Source: Simmondsia chinensis (Eukaryota; Streptophyta; Magnoliopsida; Caryophyllales; Simmondsiaceae). From it: DNA of 64,000 bases. This document shows positions 58,557 through 64,000 of this stretch, piece by piece; the stretch's first letter is position 1, and each line of letters starts with the position of its first letter. A program made the position numbers and the translations under genes. Below the pieces are notes generated by a model that worked only from the letters and a program-made list of their open reading frames with translations, had not been told where the DNA came from and did no database searches. Location: positions 811,001-875,000 of the forward strand of contig JAGTTD010000026.1 in assembly GCA_018398585.1 (NCBI GenBank), in the 5' to 3' direction.

Positions 58557-59930
58557 TTTTTTTGATAATTAGCGACAAAATCGCAGAACAAACAGGCCAC
58601 TCGACAAAGCGAGACCTGAAGCCACTCGAACAAGAGCGGGGGAAACAAGAGACAACCAAAAGAATAGAAATAAAAACAAAAACAGGGAAAATAAACGCAC
58701 CACAACCCGAACACACAAAAACAACAAAAACAAGAAAACCCAACCAAAACAGCAGGAACAAGGAGCAAACCGAAACATAGGAACTTGCTCGAGACTAGGA
58801 CACACACAACCGAAAATTAAACGCAAGGCACCTAGAATCCACAAAAACCCATCACAGTCTTCCATGTAGAATAGCACTCACCAAAGCCAGATCAACACCC
58901 TCAAAACCCAAGCCTAATTTTTTTCCCATCTCTATAACTTGGACTGCTTCCTCGACTTGACCCGCATCAGAGACATGGTTGCCCCGATTCACCAAATTCT
59001 TCTTCTTCTTTCTAGTGTTCTCTTTCCATTTCTGCGAATTACTTCCGGGTGACATGTCCTTTAGGAATTCTTGAAGCTCCCGCTTCTTCTTCTCTTTCGC
59101 CTCATGCTTTAGGGCTCGCCTCCCCTGTTTTGTCGTCTGCAATTTTTCCTTTTTCTTCCGAGTTAAGCTAGGTCCCTCCCTAAACGGCACTGGCACGTGG
59201 TAGTTCTCAGGTGTACTATCCTCTATATGACGGTCTCTAAGCAAGTCAGGAGGCTCGAAGCCTAGTGGGAAATCGGGACCAGAGTCTAAAGAGTCATTAT
59301 CGCTAGTGTTTCCTCGAATTTCACTCTCATCAGGCGATATCTGAGCCTTAAGCTGTAAAGCATCAGAGTATCCTCCTCGACCCACGGGAGGAGGAGAGGA
59401 GGATGATTGTTTTCTCGGACATCCTGGCGTGGGAATAGGGATATAGGATGCACAACGGGAGGGAGAATTGATAGATGCGGAAAGAAGCACTCTAAAGCCG
59501 ACCTCCAAGAGTATTGACCATTGCAATGGATAGAGAACTGTCCCAACGAATGATCTAAGACCCACATACCCTCATTCCTGCCCTAGGTGGAGCTATATTA
59601 AGCTCTATAGCATCCATCATTAGAACAGGGGGAGATTCTGCCCGCGAGTATTACCGTGTCACTATTGTGTCATGACTATCACGATTGATCTGCGTCGCAA
59701 ATGAGGCCTGTTCCCTGGCCAATCTTGCCGAAGCCGCTAAAGCAACAAGTCTGGATGAATAGTCGGGAATTACCTCAGAATTACCCTTCTTGATAAGAAC
59801 CAAACGTGATCCCCCAATAGACTGAATTTGGACTGTCTGGTGAATGTATGTAGTGGAGCAAGTGTCAATACGGATCCTAGCAACATCAACACACCTCATA
59901 GCGGTACTACTGCGAAATACTAATATATAT
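58557..59930 (-). mobile_element. ORF2-less LINE-like element with ORF1
   Basis: Minus-oriented. A T-run and GATAATTAGCGACAAAATCG mark its 3' end; the 3'UTR lies at about 58566-58851. It is directly preceded by a 237-residue ORF (59565-58852) rich in Lys/Arg (KKKEKLQTTKQGRRALKHE) that ends EEAVQVIEMGKKLGLGFEG. A second ORF further 5' (59899-59651, RCVDVARIRIDTCSTTYI) recalls the DUF4283-type nucleic-acid-binding part of plant LINE ORF1 proteins. No endonuclease or reverse transcriptase lies between ORF1 and the 3'UTR. The two ORF1 parts are in different frames or separated by a stop, so this copy is not intact. Confidence 0.65.
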
Positions 59931-60847
59931 AATCTAACCTATTTTGTACAGAGTTTTTTTTTTTACTGAATATCCCCTAAATTTTTGGTGCATTTTCAAA
60001 AAACTGCTAATATTTTTTTATTTTTCAAAGTCACACCTAAATCTTCCAAAAATTTCAATGTCACACCTTACTGTGACGCCGTTAACAATTGTTAGTTTTT
60101 TATGATGTGGGACTTTGAAAAAGAAGAAGAAAATAGTTTAAACAATTTAGAATATTTTAAATATCTAAAAATTTGGTAAATATTTAGAAAAATAATTTAT
60201 ATAATTTAAAATATATTTTTTTAACAAATCAGTAAAAACCAACTGATGTTAATGATGTCACATCAAGGTGTGACATTAAAAATTTTTAAAAATTTAATAA
60301 TCTAGGTAATTTTTTTGAAACCGTATTTGAAATTCAGGTAGTTTTTAGTAAAAAATATTGATGGTTTGATATACTATATAATATTTAAAATTTAGGAGAC
60401 CTGGCAACGGAAAAATCATCACCTTTTTTTTTTTTTGCTATATTTGTAATTTTTGAAAAGGGTTATTTAAGTTAAAGGTCCTTGTACTTTGTTCATTATG
60501 TCAAATTAGTCTTTGTACTTTTAATTATATCAATTTGATTCCTGTATAATTTAAAATACAATAATTAATCTAAAAATTACCCAACTATATATCAATATAC
60601 CAAAAATTAACCCAACTCTAATTTTTCTACCAAAAAATAACACAACTTTAACTTTTCTACCAAAAAATTACCCAAACTCTAACTTTTTTACCAAAAAAAA
60701 AACCAAAATCTAAAATTAATTTTAAAAAAATACTGAATTGGTGTCTAAGCATGGCGTGTGGTATGATACTCCGATAATATATTTTTTTCTTTGTATTTCT
60801 TGGTTTGGCTTGATTTCTTTTCCTACCTAACCAAACTAAAAATACAT

Positions 60848-61550
60848 TTTTTTTGATAATTAAGTATAATCCCACAAAAAAGCAATATCCCGAGGCACAG
60901 AACAAGTAAAACAACAGAGAAATATAACCAGAGAACAATCTCTACAAATGAGCCAAGCCAAGCTATGGTTCTGCTCGTTAATTGAATGAGACCAGCTTTG
61001 TATCGGTATAATTTATCTAACCGAGCTGCATATTTGTAGTCAACTCAGATCGTTTATTAAATTAGACCGGCACAACATTGATATCATTTAGGCTTAATTA
61101 TTTGGTGAGTTGGCTCGTTGAGTTTTGCCGACTCATTGCGCTCATTTACCGGGCTCATTAAGCTCATCTATTAGGCTTATTATACTCATTTATGATTATT
61201 ATTACTTAAATTTCTAGAAAATGGTGATAAAATAAATCATGTATGAAAATTGAAAATAAAAAATACATACATGTTATTCAATTCCGCAATATAGACATGC
61301 GAGCCAATAATCGAGCCCGCTTATGAGCCCATAAACGAGCCAGCTCGTGAGTCTTACGAGCTGGCTTATGAGCCTTACGAGCCAAGTCGGCCTTGATTTG
61401 AGTTGGCTCGTTTAAATAAATGAGCCGCCCTTGAATGAGTCGAGCAGGCTCTCGATCTGGCTTAGACAAACCCAGGCCGAGTCTTTAACGAGCCGAGTCA
61501 AACCAGCTCACGAGCCAGCTTGGCTCATTTGCAGCCCTACAGAGAACAAG
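60848..61550 (-). mobile_element. LINE 3' end inside the inner MITE
   Basis: About 100 bp of LINE 3' terminus (T-run, GATAATTAAGTATAATCCC), itself split by the hAT-like element. Flanked by a 17-bp direct repeat with two mismatches (CCAAACYAAAAATACRT, 60831-60847 and 61551-61567). Confidence 0.75.
60939..61540. mobile_element. GAGCTC-rich hAT-like MITE, innermost
   Basis: The left part CTACAAATGAGCCAAGCC and right part GGCTCATTTGCAGCCCTA are inverted. Both sides share CAGAGAACAA (60929-60938 and 61540-61549), which contains the 8-bp TSD. The interior has GAGCC/AGCTCG phrases as at 41816-42237. Confidence 0.75.
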
Positions 61551-62286
61551 CCAAACCAAAAATACGTAGAAAAAAAATATATTGTTGGAGCATCATACCA
61601 CGCACCATAATTCAGTATTTTTGAAATCAAAATTTAAAGTTGGATTATTTTTAGATTAATTTTAAAATTTGGTTATTTTTTGGTAAAAAAGTTAGAGTTG
61701 AGTTATTTTTAATGAAAAAGTTAGAGTTGAATTATTTTTTGGCAGAAAAGTTAGAGTTAGGTTTTTTTTAGATTAATTTTAGAGTTTGGTTATTTTTTAT
61801 TCAAATTTTTAGAGCTAGGTTATTTTTTGATTAATTTTAGTGTTTGGTTATTTTTGGTGGAAAAGTTGGAGTCGGGTTATATTTTAGTAGAAAAGTTAGA
61901 GTTTGGTTTTTTTTTTTTTTTGTTAGATTATAGAATTGGATTATTTTTTGGTATATTGACATATAGTTGGACTATTTTTAGATTAATTGTTGTTTAAAAT
62001 ATGTCAATTTGGTCTGTAGAAAAAATTTTATGTTAAATTTTTAATTGCTTGGCCACGAAATGGGTTAAATTTAGTAAACGGATGAATTTATAATAAATTA
62101 CTCAAACCTAACATAATTTTTCCATTCAAAATTACGTTATTAACTTAACTAAAATTTGACCAAAGGACTAAATTGACACATTTTGAATTATTCAGAGAGT
62201 AAATTGATTCAGTTAAAATTACAAGGACTAAATTAACACAATATAAAAAATATAGGGACTTTTGGCATAAATAACACTTTTGAAAA

Positions 62287-62832
62287 ATGAAAATGACATT
62301 CTATCCAAATGATAATATTAAATATTTGTTATAGATATAATATGCGTACAAAACGATTATCTACACGTGCTTGTATTAATTATTTAATACTATTTTTAAA
62401 AGATTAGTTATATTCTTTTATAACATTAATAAATATTTTATGTAATTAATTTAAGCATGTATTTTTTATTTAGAAAGTTAATTAGGTACAAGGGTAGATG
62501 GTGGTTATAAGGTAGGGCAGGGTGGGGTGGGGCGGGTACAATACTATACCCATATCTGCCGCATACCCGTCGCGGATATGAGGCGGATACTCCCTTCCCT
62601 TACCCGCTACTCGCTTCACTTATACCTATACCGGGGCGAAACAGGGGGTACCTACCGATAACGGGTTTTACCCGCCCTGCTGCCATCCCTAATAGATAGA
62701 TTACATCAACTTATGCTAAAAATATATGTAATTATCTCACTAAATTCCTTCTCTACTTGTTAGTGCTATATTGTTCGGGGAAAATGCGACCATTAATGTT
62801 CAGTCATGGTTTTAATATATTAATCAAGTGAA
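62287..62832. other. AT-rich intergenic DNA with a GGGCGGGT-type MITE
   Basis: About 62505-62692 starts TAGGGCAGGGTGGGG and ends CCCGCCCTGCTGCCATCCCTA, the inverted ends of a hAT-like MITE. No gene. Confidence 0.5.
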
Positions 62833-62902
62833 ATACCTTTCTCGACGTTTTGGCTAAGATCAGGTGTAGTATCTATTCTTATTAGCTTAATATTTAATAT
62901 CA
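62833..62902 (+). pseudogene. U2 snRNA 5' fragment
   Basis: About 70 nt match the 5' end of plant U2 snRNA: ATACCTTTCTCG, TTTTGGCTAAGATCA, then GTGTAGTATCT (the branch-site pairing region is intact), ATTCTTAT and TTAATAT. Similarity stops after about 70 nt, well short of the roughly 195-nt gene. I do not see the plant upstream element RTCCCACATCG. An imperfect flanking repeat (AATCAAGTGAAA and AATCAAATAAAA) suggests retroposition. Confidence 0.75.
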
Positions 62903-64000
62903 ATCAAATAAAACTTCTCATACTAGAATATGTACAATAATCGATGCCTATGTCTGGGATGAGCTTTTCGGTTGCGTTTGGTTCAACTTTTGCATAGCTT
63001 AAAAATATGAAAAAAGTTCTAGTTGACTGTAAAAACAACTAAATATTGCACATGGTAAACTTTATTTTTATTAGTATTTAGTGGTTTGACCAATCGAAAT
63101 ACTAAGTGTTGATTTAGCAACGACTTTCAAAGTTAGCGTTTTTGTCAACTTTTAGTTTTTAAGTACAACTTTTTTCGATCGAAATTGTACTTCTATCAAA
63201 TAATTGTCAATATACGCATATATGCTAGGTTTGCATTTTTGTTTTAATTTATTTTTTTAAGAAAAATTATATATTTAGTGAGTGAGAAAAAGATAATTAA
63301 TTGATTAAAATTATCTATTTTATTCTAATTTTTAGTTTATACAAAAATTTAGTATTTTATGCATATTCAGTTTCCAACTAAATTATTTAGTTGATACAAA
63401 ACTAAATATCTTTTTTTTTTAATTTATATAATATTCACAAACATTGTAATAGATATATGTAAACTATCAATTAGCAAATTATCCGTTATTAGCAAACAGG
63501 CAACAATCGCTAACAACTAATCGCAAACAATTCAGACCTAATAACCAACAATTAATAGATATCAGCTTTAGGCGAACGACTAATAGTTAACAAATGACAG
63601 CTATTCACTGATGTGGAACATAGCTAAAGGTCCCAGGACCAGTGGTACGCCTCATAAATTTATAGAATGAAATTATTTTCTATAACTAGAAGAACAAAAT
63701 ATATATATTAAAGAGCATTTTTAATTGAAAAAGATTTCATACAGACCTAATGTTATCCTTTAAACCAGACGGTGCCTGACTCACAATTTGATTAATTCTT
63801 GGATTACACATGCCGCCTACTTTGAAGTTTCCCTACACGTAACAAGTTAAGTAAAAGCCCACCAATGAGGTTGCTAGAGCTAACAAAAATAATGGATCGA
63901 TGGCCCCATGGAATGATTAGCCCTACCACTTAAACCAATCTGTCGGGGTTTGCTCGGCATTGAAGCTGAATACATCAATTTCAGGAAAAAGAACTGTTTT
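62903..64000. other. AT-rich terminal stretch
   Basis: I see no gene or bounded repeat. The last 300 bp are less AT-rich but contain no recognisable ORF. Confidence 0.35.

Larger units (their letters stand above)
60559..61992. mobile_element. Inner MITE of the nested cluster (9-bp TSD)
   Basis: Left end CAATAATTAATCTAAAAAT, inverted right end CAACAATTAATCTAAAAAT. The arms continue with CCAACTATATATCAATATACC-type sequence. Perfect TSD TTTAAAATA (60550-60558 and 61993-62001). Its arms are rich in TTATTTTTTGGTAAAAAAGTTAGAG phrases. Mutator-like by TSD length. Confidence 0.85.
60460..62277. mobile_element. Outer MITE of a nested cluster (9-bp TSD)
   Basis: Left end GGGTTATTTAAGTTAAAGG, inverted right end GTGTTATTTATGCCAAAAG. 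Perfect TSD TTTTGAAAA (60451-60459 and 62278-62286). Same family as 32938-33330. Interrupted by 60559-61992. Confidence 0.85.

Noticed and set aside
58504..58877. Several Phe/Leu/Val-rich ORFs resembling membrane proteins
   Set aside because: They are the T/G-rich 3'UTR of the LINE-like element read in three frames.

Overview
The window is nuclear DNA from a flowering plant, most likely a eudicot. It is AT-rich, its genes carry GT-AG introns filled with repeats, and its SINEs, LINEs and MITEs are of plant type. The recognisable proteins (a PPR protein, a plant CDPK, a plastid-type pseudouridine synthase and MO1-type flavin monooxygenases) point the same way. I cannot name the species.

Genes, left to right. 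(1) 2616-4544, minus: intronless P-class PPR protein resembling Arabidopsis At1g20300, with a tandemly triplicated N-terminal leader. (2) 9515-15449, minus: seven-exon RluD-type RNA pseudouridine synthase, plastid-targeted by analogy. (3) 17327-29230, minus: eleven-exon calcium-dependent protein kinase of the CPK29 type. I rebuilt it splice by splice to a 500-residue frame, with a first exon encoding MGNCC. As I recall, Arabidopsis CPK29 and this pseudouridine synthase are also neighbours, so the pair looks like conserved microsynteny. (4) 30605-30675, plus: tRNA-Gly(GCC). (5) 39261-46982 and 51063-56338, plus: tandem FAD monooxygenases with the same six-exon layout. The upstream copy has a one-base frameshift in a T-rich run; the downstream copy reads through to 382 residues. 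A third, 3'-only remnant lies at 57881-58034. (6) 62833-62902: 5' fragment of a U2 snRNA, probably a pseudogene.

The rest is mostly repeats, many with target-site duplications (TSDs) that can be read directly. A SINE family begins with a near-complete 5S rRNA and ends in a TS/Au-like body; one copy has a perfect 16-bp TSD, and another sits 17 bp from the pseudouridine synthase start codon. A tRNA-derived SINE forms head-to-tail arrays at 8655-9508 and 21287-21935. LINE 3' ends recur, including copies in which an ORF1-like C-terminus runs straight into the 3'UTR and poly(A), with no ORF2. Several MITEs have 8- or 9-bp TSDs. At 60451-62286 four insertions are nested inside one another, each level bounded by its own TSD.

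The protein-coding genes do not form a functional cluster. The CDPK (membrane-associated calcium signalling), pseudouridine synthase and PPR protein (organelle RNA metabolism) act separately; only the monooxygenases are a true gene family. The main interest is retroposon biology: the 5S-headed SINE, the ORF2-less LINE, the nested insertions, and a repeat family that lies against splice donors.
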